In this document: in pieces, positions 8,212-16,360 of the stretch
How the letters are laid out: every line of letters starts with the position of its first letter
How positions within the stretch are numbered: position 1 is the stretch's first letter
NCBI RefSeq assembly: GCF_900019265.1
Contig: NZ_CYGX02000095.1
Location: forward strand, 28,248-92,247
Origin: Paraburkholderia ribeironis
GTDB lineage: Bacteria > Pseudomonadota > Gammaproteobacteria > Burkholderiales > Burkholderiaceae
Direction: 5' to 3'
Length of the DNA: 64,000 bases
Notes under the pieces: generated by a model
What the model was told of the DNA's origin: nothing
Database searches by the model: none
What the model saw: the letters and a program-made list of their open reading frames with translations, nothing else
Made by a program: the position numbers and the translations under genes

Positions 8212-11200
8212 GTGACGTCTTCCGGATCGGCGCGCTCTACCCGCCGCAACACTGCATCGCCCAACGCTCGCGCGGCCGACGCCGCCACTGCGTCCACCGC
8301 TTCCACCGGCATCGACGCCGCATCGACCCCTGCCAAACGCACCCCACGCGCCGGCAAGACTGCCCAGGCCGCGCAAGCGGCCAAAGTGCCGAAGGCCGCG
8401 ACCGCTTCCACGTCGATCAAGGCGAAGGAGGCGAACAAGGCAGACAAGGCAGACAAGGCAGAGCAGGCCACGGCCTCCGCTCAAGCGCGCAAGCCGGCCA
8501 AGCCCGGCGCCACGAAGATCAAGGTTGTCGCGAGCGCCGACGCCGCGCCGCCGATCGCGCCAGCGCGCAAGCAAACCATGCCAGCCGGCAGCCCCGAGGC
8601 CGCGCTGAAAAGCGCCGGCCGCACGCGCGAAGACAAGGACCATCCGCTGTTCCAGGACATCCGTTATCTGGGACGTCTGCTCGGCGACGTGCTGCGCGAA
8701 CAGGAAGGCGATGAGGTGTTCGACGTCGTCGAAACGATCCGGCAGACCGCCGTGCGGTTTCGTCGCGAGGACGACAGCGCCGCCGCGCAGACACTCGACA
8801 AGAAGCTGCGCTCGTTGAGCCCGGGCCAGACGGTCAGCGTGGTGCGCGCATTCAGCTACTTCTCGCACCTCGCGAATATCGCGGAAGACCGCCACCACAA
8901 TCGCCGGCACCGCATTCACGCGCTCGCCGGCTCGACCGCGCAACCGGGCACCATCGCCCATGCGCTCGACCGGCTCGTCACGGCGGGCGCGGCCGCGACC
9001 CCCGTGTTGCAGCAGTTCTTCAACGACGCGCTGATCGTGCCGGTGCTGACCGCGCACCCGACCGAAGTGCAGCGCAAGAGCATTCTCGACGCGCAGCACG
9101 ACGTCGCGCGACTGCTCGCCGAACGCGACCAGCCGTTGACCGACCGCGAACGCGCGCACAACGATGCGATGCTGCGCGCCCGCGTCACGTCGCTGTGGCA
9201 AACGCGGATGCTGCGCGACGCGCGTCTGTCCGTGGCCGACGAAATCGAGAACGCGCTGTCGTACTACCGCGCGACCTTCCTCGAAGAGATTCCGGCGCTC
9301 TATGCCGACATCGAAGAGGCGCTCAAGGAACACGGGCTCGCCGCGCGCCTGCCGCCGTTCTTCCAGATGGGCAGCTGGATCGGCGGCGACCGCGACGGCA
9401 ATCCGAACGTCACCGCCGAGACCCTCGAACACGCGATCACGCGCCAGGCCGCGGTGATCCTCGAACACTACTTGGAGCAAGTGCACAAGCTCGGCGCGGA
9501 GTTGTCGGTGTCGAACCTGCTGGTCGGCTCGAGCGATGCGTTGAAAGAACTCGCGGCGGTGTCGCCCGACCAGTCGCCGCATCGCACCGACGAGCCGTAT
9601 CGCCGCGCCTTGATCGGCATGTACACGCGGCTCGCCGCGAGCGCACGGGTGCGCCTCGGCGAAGGCAGCGTGCCGTTGCGCAGCGCGGGCCGCGGCGCGG
9701 CGCCGGTGCGCGCCAAACCCTACGGCGACGCCGCCGAATTCGTGCGCGACCTGCACGTGCTGCTCGACTCGCTCACCGAGCATCACGGCGCGCCGCTCGC
9801 CGCACCGCGCCTGGCGCCGCTCGCACGCGCCGCCGAAGTGTTCGGCTTTCACCTGGCGAGCATCGACTTGCGGCAAAGCTCCGACATCCACGAAGCAGTG
9901 ATCGCCGAACTGCTCAAGCGCGCGGGCGTCGCGGACGATTACGCGGCGCTCTCCGAAGCCGACAAACTCGACGTGCTGCTCGCGGAACTCGCGCAACCGC
10001 GCCCCTTGCGCGTGCCGTACGCCGACTATTCCGATCTCGTGAAGAGTGAGCTCGGCGTGCTCGAAGAGGCGCGCGTCACGCGTGAAAAATTCGGTGCGCG
10101 CGCAGTGCGCAACTACATCATTTCGCACACGGAAACCGTCAGCGATCTGGTGGAAGTGATGCTGCTGCAAAAGGAGACCGGCCTGCTGCGCGGCCGTCTG
10201 GGCGATGCGAACGATCCGGCCCGCGCGGGCCTGATGGTGATCCCGCTGTTCGAGACGATCCCTGACCTGCGCAACGCGCCGCACATCATGCGCGATCTGA
10301 TTGCGCTGCCGGGCGTCGATGCGCTGATCGAACATCAGGGCAACCAGCAGGAAGTGATGCTCGGCTATTCCGACAGCAACAAGGACGGCGGCTTCCTCAC
10401 GTCGAACTGGGAGCTGTATCGCGCCGAACTCGCGCTGGTGTCGCTGTTCAACGAACGCGGCGTGACGCTGCGGCTGTTCCATGGACGCGGCGGCACCGTC
10501 GGCCGGGGCGGCGGTCCGACCTATCAGGCGATTCTGTCGCAACCGCCGGGCACCGTCGACGGTCAGATCCGCCTGACCGAGCAAGGCGAAGTGATCGCGA
10601 GCAAGTTCGGCAATCCGGAGATCGGCCGGCGCAATCTGGAAACGGTGGTCGCCGCGACGCTCGAAGCGTCGCTGCTGCCGCACGGCAATGCGCCCGCAGA
10701 CCTGCCCGCGTTCGAACAGACCATGCAGCAGCTGTCCGACGCGGCGATGGCCGCGTATCGCGCGCTGGTCTACGAAACGCCGGGTTTCAAGGAGTACTTC
10801 TTCGAGTCGACGCCGATCGCGGAGATCGCCGAACTGAACATCGGCAGCCGGCCCGCGTCGCGCAAGCTGCAGGATCCGAAGCAACGCAAGATCGAAGATT
10901 TACGCGCGATTCCGTGGGGTTTCTCGTGGGGCCAATGCCGCCTGCTGCTGACCGGCTGGTACGGTTTCGGCAGCGCGGTGGCCGCCCATCTCGACGACGC
11001 GCCGAGCGAAGCCGAACGCGCACGACGTCTCGCGCTGCTGAAGAAAATGCACAAGACGTGGCCGTTCTTTTCGAACCTGCTGTCGAACATGGACATGGTG
11101 CTCGCGAAGACCGACCTCGCGGTCGCATCGCGCTACGCGGCGCTGGTGACGGACAAGAAGCTGCGCAAGCACGTGTTCGAGCGCATCGTCGCGGAATGGG

Positions 11201-11430
11201 AGCGCACCTCGAAGGTGCTGTCGGAGATCACCGGCAAGAGCGAGCGCCTTGCGGAGAATCCGCTGCTCGCGCGCTCGATCAAGAACCGCTTCCCGTATCT
11301 GGACCCGCTGAATCACCTGCAGGTGGAGCTGCTCAAGCGTCACCGCGCGGGCGACACCAATGCGCGCGTGCGGCGCGGGATTCATTTGTGCATCAACGGG
11401 ATTGCGGCGGGGCTGCGCAATACGGGCTGA
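8212..11430 (+). CDS. ppc: Phosphoenolpyruvate carboxylase with N-terminal extension
   Basis: Carboxylates PEP to oxaloacetate in the cytoplasm, replenishing the TCA cycle. The catalytic histidines are in VLTAHPTEVQRKS (His282) and FHGRGGTVGRGGGP (His757), and the glycine-rich loop and EQGEVIASKFG block are intact. The canonical fold begins near residue 135 (DHPLFQDIRYLGRLLGDVL), so the protein of 1,072 residues carries ~130 extra residues compared with the ~880 of E. coli. The extension is Ala/Lys/Thr-rich, with a KADKADKAEQ-type repeat. The GTG start has a good ribosome site (GAGGAAACCCATC), whereas the internal ATG at 8,578 has none, so I keep the long form. Ends in a strong terminator. 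Confidence 0.95.
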   Translation: MTSSGSARSTRRNTASPNARAADAATASTASTGIDAASTPAKRTPRAGKTAQAAQAAKVPKAATASTSIKAKEANKADKADKAEQATASAQARKPAKPGATKIKVVASADAAPPIAPARKQTMPAGSPEAALKSAGRTREDKDHPLFQDIRYLGRLLGDVLREQEGDEVFDVVETIRQTAVRFRREDDSAAAQTLDKKLRSLSPGQTVSVVRAFSYFSHLANIAEDRHHNRRHRIHALAGSTAQPGTIAHALDRLVTAGAAATPVLQQFFNDALIVPVLTAHPTEVQRKSILDAQHDVARLLAERDQPLTDRERAHNDAMLRARVTSLWQTRMLRDARLSVADEIENALSYYRATFLEEIPALYADIEEALKEHGLAARLPPFFQMGSWIGGDRDGNPNVTAETLEHAITRQAAVILEHYLEQVHKLGAELSVSNLLVGSSDALKELAAVSPDQSPHRTDEPYRRALIGMYTRLAASARVRLGEGSVPLRSAGRGAAPVRAKPYGDAAEFVRDLHVLLDSLTEHHGAPLAAPRLAPLARAAEVFGFHLASIDLRQSSDIHEAVIAELLKRAGVADDYAALSEADKLDVLLAELAQPRPLRVPYADYSDLVKSELGVLEEARVTREKFGARAVRNYIISHTETVSDLVEVMLLQKETGLLRGRLGDANDPARAGLMVIPLFETIPDLRNAPHIMRDLIALPGVDALIEHQGNQQEVMLGYSDSNKDGGFLTSNWELYRAELALVSLFNERGVTLRLFHGRGGTVGRGGGPTYQAILSQPPGTVDGQIRLTEQGEVIASKFGNPEIGRRNLETVVAATLEASLLPHGNAPADLPAFEQTMQQLSDAAMAAYRALVYETPGFKEYFFESTPIAEIAELNIGSRPASRKLQDPKQRKIEDLRAIPWGFSWGQCRLLLTGWYGFGSAVAAHLDDAPSEAERARRLALLKKMHKTWPFFSNLLSNMDMVLAKTDLAVASRYAALVTDKKLRKHVFERIVAEWERTSKVLSEITGKSERLAENPLLARSIKNRFPYLDPLNHLQVELLKRHRAGDTNARVRRGIHLCINGIAAGLRNTG

Positions 11431-11456
11431 GCTTGCGCTGACCACGAGCCGGTTGC

Positions 11457-11497
11457 AAAAGCCGGGCGCGGCCTTGTCGGCCGCGCCCGGCTTTTTT
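11457..11497. terminator. Rho-independent terminator of ppc (bidirectional)
   Basis: A 13-bp perfect stem GCCGGGCGCGGCC / GGCCGCGCCCGGC with a 5-base loop and six T's. Four A's precede the stem, so it can also act on the convergent methyltransferase. The T-run abuts that gene's stop codon. Confidence 0.93.
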
Positions 11498-12249
11498 CAA
11501 TGCGCGTCGATCATCAACGCGTCGAGCTTGAACGAGCCGTCTTGCTGCACGTCGAAATATTGACGCACTTCATCCGGCGCGTGGTCCCACAGCGAGTGGA
11601 TCGCCACCACGCGCGCCTGCGGCGTGCGCATGCGCGCCACCCACGAACTGAACTCGATATCGATGCGCCAGCGTTCGCGAATCGATGCGTTGAAACCCGC
11701 CGCCGCGAACAACGCGACCCACTCGTCGGCCCGGTAATCGCGAATGTGCGAACCGTCGCGCAATAACTCGATCGCCTGGATATGCGTGTCGAGCAACGGA
11801 TGATCGATGCCGGCGATATCGATGAACAGCACCTTGCCACCCGGCTTCAATACGCGCCGGACTTCGGCGAGCGCACGCGGCACATCGTGCCAGTGATGCG
11901 CGCTCATCCGGCTGATTACCCAGTCGAACCCATGGTCGTCGAACGGCAGCGCCTCGGCCGCGCCCTGCTGCGTGCGGATGTTGGCGAGGCCGCGCTCGTG
12001 CGCCGCGCCGGCGACCGTGGCCAGCATCTGCGGCGCGATGTCGTAGGCAACGACTTCACGCGCGTGCGGCGCGACCGCGAAACTCGCGTGGCCCGCGCCA
12101 CAACCCATGTCGAGCACCGTCGCCCCCGGCGTCGCGGCGATCGATTCGGCCAGCGTCCGCAGGTCCGCTCCGGTTGCATGGGTCTGACTCGTCAAGTAGG
12201 CGGCGGCGGTCGAGCCGAAGGCGTCGGCGACCTGATCGTGATGCTTCAT
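11497..12249 (-). CDS. Class I SAM-dependent methyltransferase
   Basis: Cytoplasmic methyltransferase of 250 residues of the UbiE/MenG-like methyltransferase-11 type. Motif I VLDMGCGAGHASFAV binds S-adenosylmethionine. Motif II-like DWVISRMSAHHW and post-motif LKPGGKVLFIDI follow in the usual order. The start MKHHDQVADAFG was chosen because GGAGCC lies 7-8 bp upstream. It is divergent from an XRE-type regulator, with inverted repeats between them, so it is probably regulated by that protein. The substrate is unknown. UbiE itself is unlikely because of the sequence and context. Confidence 0.87.
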   Translation of the reverse strand: MKHHDQVADAFGSTAAAYLTSQTHATGADLRTLAESIAATPGATVLDMGCGAGHASFAVAPHAREVVAYDIAPQMLATVAGAAHERGLANIRTQQGAAEALPFDDHGFDWVISRMSAHHWHDVPRALAEVRRVLKPGGKVLFIDIAGIDHPLLDTHIQAIELLRDGSHIRDYRADEWVALFAAAGFNASIRERWRIDIEFSSWVARMRTPQARVVAIHSLWDHAPDEVRQYFDVQQDGSFKLDALMIDAH

Positions 12250-12288
12250 GGGAGGCTCCGGTTGTTTGTTGGGGGTAGCGGCTGGAAG

Positions 12289-12320
12289 GCGGCTGGAAGG
12301 CATTGCGCCATTCCAGCCGC
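12289..12320. promoter_or_regulatory. 10-bp inverted repeat between methyltransferase and regulator
   Basis: Perfect arms GCGGCTGGAA (12,289-12,298) and TTCCAGCCGC (12,311-12,320) with a 12-base centre. The left arm is part of a direct duplication of GGCTGGAAGGC. It is 40 bp upstream of the methyltransferase start. It could be an operator or an RNA hairpin. Confidence 0.45.
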
Positions 12321-12337
12321 TACAATAGAGCCCGCCA

Positions 12338-12349
12338 TGTACCAGTACA
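12338..12349. promoter_or_regulatory. Candidate operator TGTAC-CA-GTACA
   Basis: Short palindrome with perfect 5-bp arms, located 57 bp before the chosen start of the XRE-type regulator and 89 bp before the divergent methyltransferase start. Position and symmetry suit autoregulation by the neighbouring regulator (inference). Confidence 0.45.
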
Positions 12350-12405
12350 AGTTAAGCAATTATTCTGGTATCTCTATTACCCCCTCCGCGCGCCGCCCGC
12401 TCCGA

Positions 12406-13218
12406 ATGATCACGCCGTCTTCCGCAGACCACCCGCCGCCGCTCGACGCCACCCCGGCTCGCGCGCTCGGCGACTTCATCCGCGCGCACCGCGAACGGCT
12501 CTCGCCGCAAGCGGTCGGCCTGCCGCCCGGGCCGCGCCGCCGCACGCCCGGCTTGCGCCGCGAGGAAGTTGCGCAGCTGTGCGGCGTGAGTCCGACCTGG
12601 TACACATGGATCGAACAGGGCCGGCCGGTCTCCGCGTCCGCCGATGCGCTCGCGCGGATCGCGGTTGCGCTGCAACTGTCGCGCGCCGAGCGCGCGTACC
12701 TGTTCGAGCTGGCCGCGCAGCGCGATCCGGCCGAGCCCGATCCGGCCGCCGCCGACGCGCCCGCCACACTGCTCGAAACGGTGCAGCTCGTGAACGCGCC
12801 GGCCTACGTGCTCGATCGCCAATGGAATGCGCTCGCGTGGAACGAACGGGCCGCCGATCTGTTCGTCGGCTGGCTGGACGGCGCGCATGATCGCAATCTG
12901 CTGCGCTACACGTTTACCGAACCCGCCGCGTGCGCGCTGATCGTCGATTGGGAAACGCGCGCGCGACGGCTTGCCGCCGAATTCCGCGCGGACTCGATCC
13001 GTCATCTGAACGATGCGCCGACCCGCGCGCTGATCGATTCGCTGTCGGCGGCAAGCGACGCGTTCGCGCGCTTCTGGGCGTCGCAGGACGTTGGCGGCCG
13101 CGAGGGCGGACGGCGCGAGTTCAACCATCCGCGCGACGGCCGCGTCGTCTACGACCAGATCACCTTCAAGCCCGCGCATCGCGAAGATCTGAAGCTGGTG
13201 GTGCTGGTACGCGAATAG
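12406..13218 (+). CDS. XRE-family transcriptional regulator, MmyB-like
   Basis: DNA-binding regulator of 270 residues. The N-terminal helix-turn-helix (about residues 15-85) has RTPGLRREEVAQLCGVSPTWYTWIEQG, the classic signature of the group. The C-terminal half, with YVLDRQWNALAWNERAADLF, is the MmyB-like ligand-binding (PAS-like) domain, which in characterised members binds small lipophilic molecules. I placed the start at the ATG at 12,406; an in-frame ATG at 12,337 would add 23 residues but lies on the candidate operator. Divergent from a methyltransferase that it probably controls. Such regulators often sit beside one oxidoreductase or transferase gene. Confidence 0.88.
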   Translation: MITPSSADHPPPLDATPARALGDFIRAHRERLSPQAVGLPPGPRRRTPGLRREEVAQLCGVSPTWYTWIEQGRPVSASADALARIAVALQLSRAERAYLFELAAQRDPAEPDPAAADAPATLLETVQLVNAPAYVLDRQWNALAWNERAADLFVGWLDGAHDRNLLRYTFTEPAACALIVDWETRARRLAAEFRADSIRHLNDAPTRALIDSLSAASDAFARFWASQDVGGREGGRREFNHPRDGRVVYDQITFKPAHREDLKLVVLVRE

Positions 13219-13335
13219 CCGGCTGGCCGATGGCACCTGTTTGACCGGCGCGAGCGGCGGGCGGTGTTGCGCGTGGGCGGACCGCTCCGACTGCCTGCGC
13301 CTGCCTGTGCCGACTGCCCGCTTGCGCGCCGCATC

Positions 13336-13362
13336 TTGAAGCCCGCCCGCCGGTGTTAAAAT
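13336..13362 (+). promoter_or_regulatory. Possible argH promoter
   Basis: TTGAAG (13,336-13,341) and TAAAAT (13,357-13,362) with a 15-bp spacer, about 110 bp upstream of argH. The spacer is short and the call is tentative. An XRE-type gene ends at 13,218, so argH probably has its own promoter in this gap. Confidence 0.35.
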
Positions 13363-13474
13363 CCCTGTCTTTCCTCGCTTCGGCGGCAGCTTTGCGCAGC
13401 ACGCGCCGGCGCGCCGTCAGCCTCTTCACCGCTCGCTCAACTGCTGCTTAACTGCCGCTTAACTGCCCAACACC

Positions 13475-14881
13475 ATGACGTCCCAACTGCACAAAAAAGG
13501 CGAAGCCTGGTCGGCTCGCTTCTCGGAGCCGATGTCGGAACTCGTCAAACGCTACACGTCGTCGGTTTTCTTCGACAAGCGTCTGGCGCTCGTCGATATC
13601 GAAGGGTCGCTCGCGCACGCTTCGATGCTGGCCGCGCAGAAGATCATCGGCGCCGACGACCTCGCTGCGATCCAACGCGGGATGGCGCAGATCAAGGGTG
13701 AAATCGAGCGAGGCGAGTTCGAGTGGCAACTCGATCTGGAAGACGTCCACCTGAATATCGAAGCACGCCTGACCGCGCTGATCGGCGACGCCGGCAAGCG
13801 CTTGCACACCGGCCGCTCGCGCAACGACCAGGTAGCGACCGACATCCGCCTGTGGCTGCGCGGCGAGATCGACCGGATCGGCGCTCTGCTGACTGAATTG
13901 CGCACCGCGCTGCTCGATATCGCGCAACAGAACGCGTCGACCATCATGCCGGGCTTCACGCATCTGCAAGTGGCACAGCCAGTCACGTTCGGCCATCACC
14001 TGCTCGCCTACGTCGAAATGTTCTCGCGCGACGCCGAGCGCATGATCGACTGCCGCAAGCGCGTGAATCGTCTGCCGCTCGGTGCGGCGGCGCTCGCCGG
14101 CACCAGCTATCCGATCGACCGCGATGCGGTGGCGAGGACGCTCGGCTTCGACGGCATCTGCGCGAACTCGCTCGACGCCGTGTCCGACCGCGACTTCGCG
14201 ATCGAATTCACCGCGGCATCCGCGCTCGTGATGACGCACGTGTCGCGCTTCTCCGAAGAGCTCGTGCTGTGGATGAGCCCGCGCGTCGGCTTCATCGATC
14301 TGGCCGATCGCTTCTGCACCGGTTCGTCGATCATGCCGCAGAAGAAGAACCCGGACGTGCCCGAACTCGCGCGTGGCAAGACCGGCCGCGTGAACGGCCA
14401 TCTGGTCGCGCTGCTGACGCTGATGAAAGGCCAGCCGCTCGCGTACAACAAGGACAATCAGGAAGACAAGGAGCCGCTGTTCGATACCGTCGACACGGTG
14501 GCCGATACGCTGCGCATCTTCGCCGAGATGGTCGCCGGCATCACGGTGAAGCCGCAAGCCATGCGCGATGCCGCGTTGCAAGGCTTCTCGACCGCGACCG
14601 ATCTGGCCGACTACCTCGTCAAGCGCGGCCTGCCATTCCGCGACGCGCACGAAGCGGTGGCGCTGGCCGTGCGCGTGTGCGCGGATCGCGGCTGCGATCT
14701 GGCGGACCTGACGCTGGAAGAAATGCGCACCGAACTGCCGAACGTCGCGCATCTGATCGGCGAGGACGTGTTCTCGTATCTGACGCTCGAAGGCTCGGTC
14801 GCGAGCCGCAATCATCCGGGCGGCACGGCGCCGCAGCAAGTGCTCGCAGCGGTGAAGGCGGCACGCGCGGCGTTGAAGTAA
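13475..14881 (+). CDS. argH: Argininosuccinate lyase
   Basis: Last step of arginine biosynthesis: cleaves argininosuccinate to arginine and fumarate in the cytoplasm. Length of 468 residues is standard. The fumarase/aspartase signature GSSIMPQKKNPDVPE begins at residue 283, with the catalytic Ser loop intact. TGRSRNDQVATDIRLW and GFTHLQVAQPVTFGHH are the other two conserved active-site regions of the tetramer. It stands alone between the XRE-type regulator and two terminator hairpins, so it appears monocistronic. Confidence 0.97.
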   Translation: MTSQLHKKGEAWSARFSEPMSELVKRYTSSVFFDKRLALVDIEGSLAHASMLAAQKIIGADDLAAIQRGMAQIKGEIERGEFEWQLDLEDVHLNIEARLTALIGDAGKRLHTGRSRNDQVATDIRLWLRGEIDRIGALLTELRTALLDIAQQNASTIMPGFTHLQVAQPVTFGHHLLAYVEMFSRDAERMIDCRKRVNRLPLGAAALAGTSYPIDRDAVARTLGFDGICANSLDAVSDRDFAIEFTAASALVMTHVSRFSEELVLWMSPRVGFIDLADRFCTGSSIMPQKKNPDVPELARGKTGRVNGHLVALLTLMKGQPLAYNKDNQEDKEPLFDTVDTVADTLRIFAEMVAGITVKPQAMRDAALQGFSTATDLADYLVKRGLPFRDAHEAVALAVRVCADRGCDLADLTLEEMRTELPNVAHLIGEDVFSYLTLEGSVASRNHPGGTAPQQVLAAVKAARAALK

Positions 14882-14892
14882 CGAACGATGTG

Positions 14893-14960
14893 GCAAGCGC
14901 CGGGCATCGCCCGGCGCTTGCAGCAAAAAGCGAACTCGTCGATGGGTTCGCTTTTTTTTT
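14893..14960. terminator. Tandem terminator hairpins after argH
   Basis: The first hairpin has perfect arms GCAAGCGCCGGG / CCCGGCGCTTGC (14,893-14,921). The second, AAAAAGCGAAC / GGTTCGCTTTTT (from 14,926), ends in nine or more T's. The A-run on the left makes the second one bidirectional. Confidence 0.9.
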
Positions 14961-15215
14961 CGTCCTGGTCTGACAGCGTGCAAACGCACCGCACACGAAA
15001 GAAAGCCCGCACGAAGCGGGCCAAATAAAAGACTTCCACCGATGCCTCTTGCAAGAGGCCATCAACGTGTAGGCGCGTTTTTTTGCGTCGACCAATCCCC
15101 GCACATTTCACGCCATTACATGCGCGCGCAACCGCACACAGAGGGCGAACGCCAATTGAATCCCGATGGTTTTCGACTACCATCAAGTAAGTCATGTTCG
15201 TGCTGTTCGCCGCCG
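14961..15215. other. Intergenic region without a clear gene
   Basis: 255 bp between the argH terminators and the TonB-domain lipoprotein gene. It contains a short hairpin GCCCGC/GCGGGC (about 15,005-15,021), a GCCTCTTGCAAGAGGC palindrome near 15,044-15,059 and a T-run near 15,079. These could be terminator debris or a leader. I see no gene or standard promoter. Confidence 0.4.
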
Positions 15216-15770
15216 ATGCTCCTCCGCACGCGTCACCTTCGCGGTCTCGCCAGACGCCTCACTCGACGCTTCGTTGCATACGGCGGCACATCGTCGTGGC
15301 GCACGGATTGCGTGCTGCTCACCGGGGCTTTGGCCGTCACGGTGGCCGGCTGCACGTTCACGCTGCCAGTCCACGAAAAGACTGTCGTCAGCACACCGGT
15401 CGCCGCCATCAATAGCTTGACGCTCGACGAGTACCGCAATGCGGTTGCCAAACGCATCGTCGAACGCAACCCGTCCTATGTGTTGCACGGCAAGCCGCAA
15501 GCGATGCTGCGCTCGCTGGTGGTGGTGTCGTTTACGGTCGATGCGAATGGGCACGTGGTGGAGTCGAAGATCTATCGCACCAACGGCGACGACGAAACCG
15601 AAAGCACCGCGCTCGCCACTCTGCGGCGCGCCGCGCCGCTGCCGCAACCGCCTGGCAAACTGCTGAATGGCCGTGGCCAGCTCGAGCTGTTCGAAGACTG
15701 GCTGTTCAATGACGACGGCAAGTTCCAATTACGCGAACTCGCGTCGCCGCAAGCGGAAACCTTCAACTGA
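15216..15770 (+). CDS. Lipoprotein with TonB C-terminal-like domain
   Basis: Protein of 184 residues. A hydrophobic stretch ends in a lipobox VAGC (Cys46), so it is probably a lipoprotein. The C-terminal region from about residue 85 (RSLVVVSFTVDANGHVVESKIYRTNGDDETESTAL, shown here in part by VVVSFTVDANGHVVESKIY) has the beta-alpha-beta pattern of the TonB C-terminal domain: a strand, NGxV, then Ala/Leu-rich helix. Unlike TonB there is no N-terminal membrane anchor followed by a Pro-rich spacer, so ordinary ExbB/ExbD-driven energy transduction is doubtful. No exbBD nearby. The start is uncertain: a shorter start at GTG 15,312 would put the lipobox closer to the N-terminus. Confidence 0.7.
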   Translation: MLLRTRHLRGLARRLTRRFVAYGGTSSWRTDCVLLTGALAVTVAGCTFTLPVHEKTVVSTPVAAINSLTLDEYRNAVAKRIVERNPSYVLHGKPQAMLRSLVVVSFTVDANGHVVESKIYRTNGDDETESTALATLRRAAPLPQPPGKLLNGRGQLELFEDWLFNDDGKFQLRELASPQAETFN

Positions 15771-15840
15771 ACCCGGTTTGAGCCGCGCCGATATCTTGTG
15801 GGGGGCGCGTCACGCACTAGCGCGCCGAACGCATCGAACA

Positions 15841-15888
15841 CGTCAACACGTCAACACATCAACACGCCAACACGCCAACACGCCAACA
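15841..15888. repeat. Octanucleotide tandem array, 6 units
   Basis: Six 8-bp units: CGTCAACA twice, CATCAACA once, CGCCAACA three times. It lies between the TonB-domain lipoprotein gene and a promoter-like sequence. No unique spacers separate the units, so it is not a CRISPR array. Confidence 0.92.
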
Positions 15889-15917
15889 CGTTGGACACAC
15901 CGGACCTTGTGCCGCCA

Positions 15918-15947
15918 TTGCTGCGCGAGGGCGACGCTCGCTATAAT
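15918..15947 (+). promoter_or_regulatory. Sigma-70 type promoter for the MHS permease
   Basis: TTGCTG (15,918-15,923), an 18-bp spacer and a perfect TATAAT (15,942-15,947). Predicted transcription starts near 15,954, about 400 bases before the permease start codon. Confidence 0.6.
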
Positions 15948-16360
15948 TTTCCGATTCCCTGCGCCGGAGTCTTCCGGCATGGCTCACGCCGCCCGCACAC
16001 CCGCTGGTGCGACGCGCAGCCGATTGAAACGCCGCCGCGCCATCCGCGAGCGGCGCCTGCCCGATGCGCGATGCACGCGACGCCTGATGCCGGACGATCA
16101 GCGCGTCGTGCCGCAACGGCCGCTCGTCACCCGCACGCGTCACGCAACCCACCGGGCTACTCTGCTGGCACGGCCGCTTGCGCGGGCGAATGGCGGCAGC
16201 AGCCGTTGTATGCTGTTGCGTCGTCGCTGGCGTGGTGTGTGGCTTCATAGCAGCCCGCGACGCACGCAGAACCTGCAACCTGAACAAAAATACTGCCCTC
16301 GCGTGCCGCCAATCTTCCATGCACGGCGCGCGGCGGCCTCACGACACATGGAGACCCTGC
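15948..16360 (+). other. Long untranslated leader (or cryptic small gene) before MHS permease
   Basis: About 400 bp between the predicted promoter and the permease. It opens with a small hairpin GCCGGA-GTCT-TCCGGC (15,963-15,978). An Arg-rich open frame from the ATG at 15,979 to 16,416 overlaps the permease start and has no recognisable similarity or ribosome site, so I do not call it. I do not recognise a known riboswitch consensus. Confidence 0.4.

Noticed and set aside
8128..10884. Open frame of 918 codons on the minus strand opposite ppc
   Set aside because: It is an antisense shadow of a high-GC gene. The plus frame has complete PEP carboxylase motifs and the minus translation is His/Arg/Gln-rich with no recognisable domain.
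15841..15888. Possible CRISPR-like array
   Set aside because: Units are 8 bp and directly adjacent, with no spacers and no cas genes.
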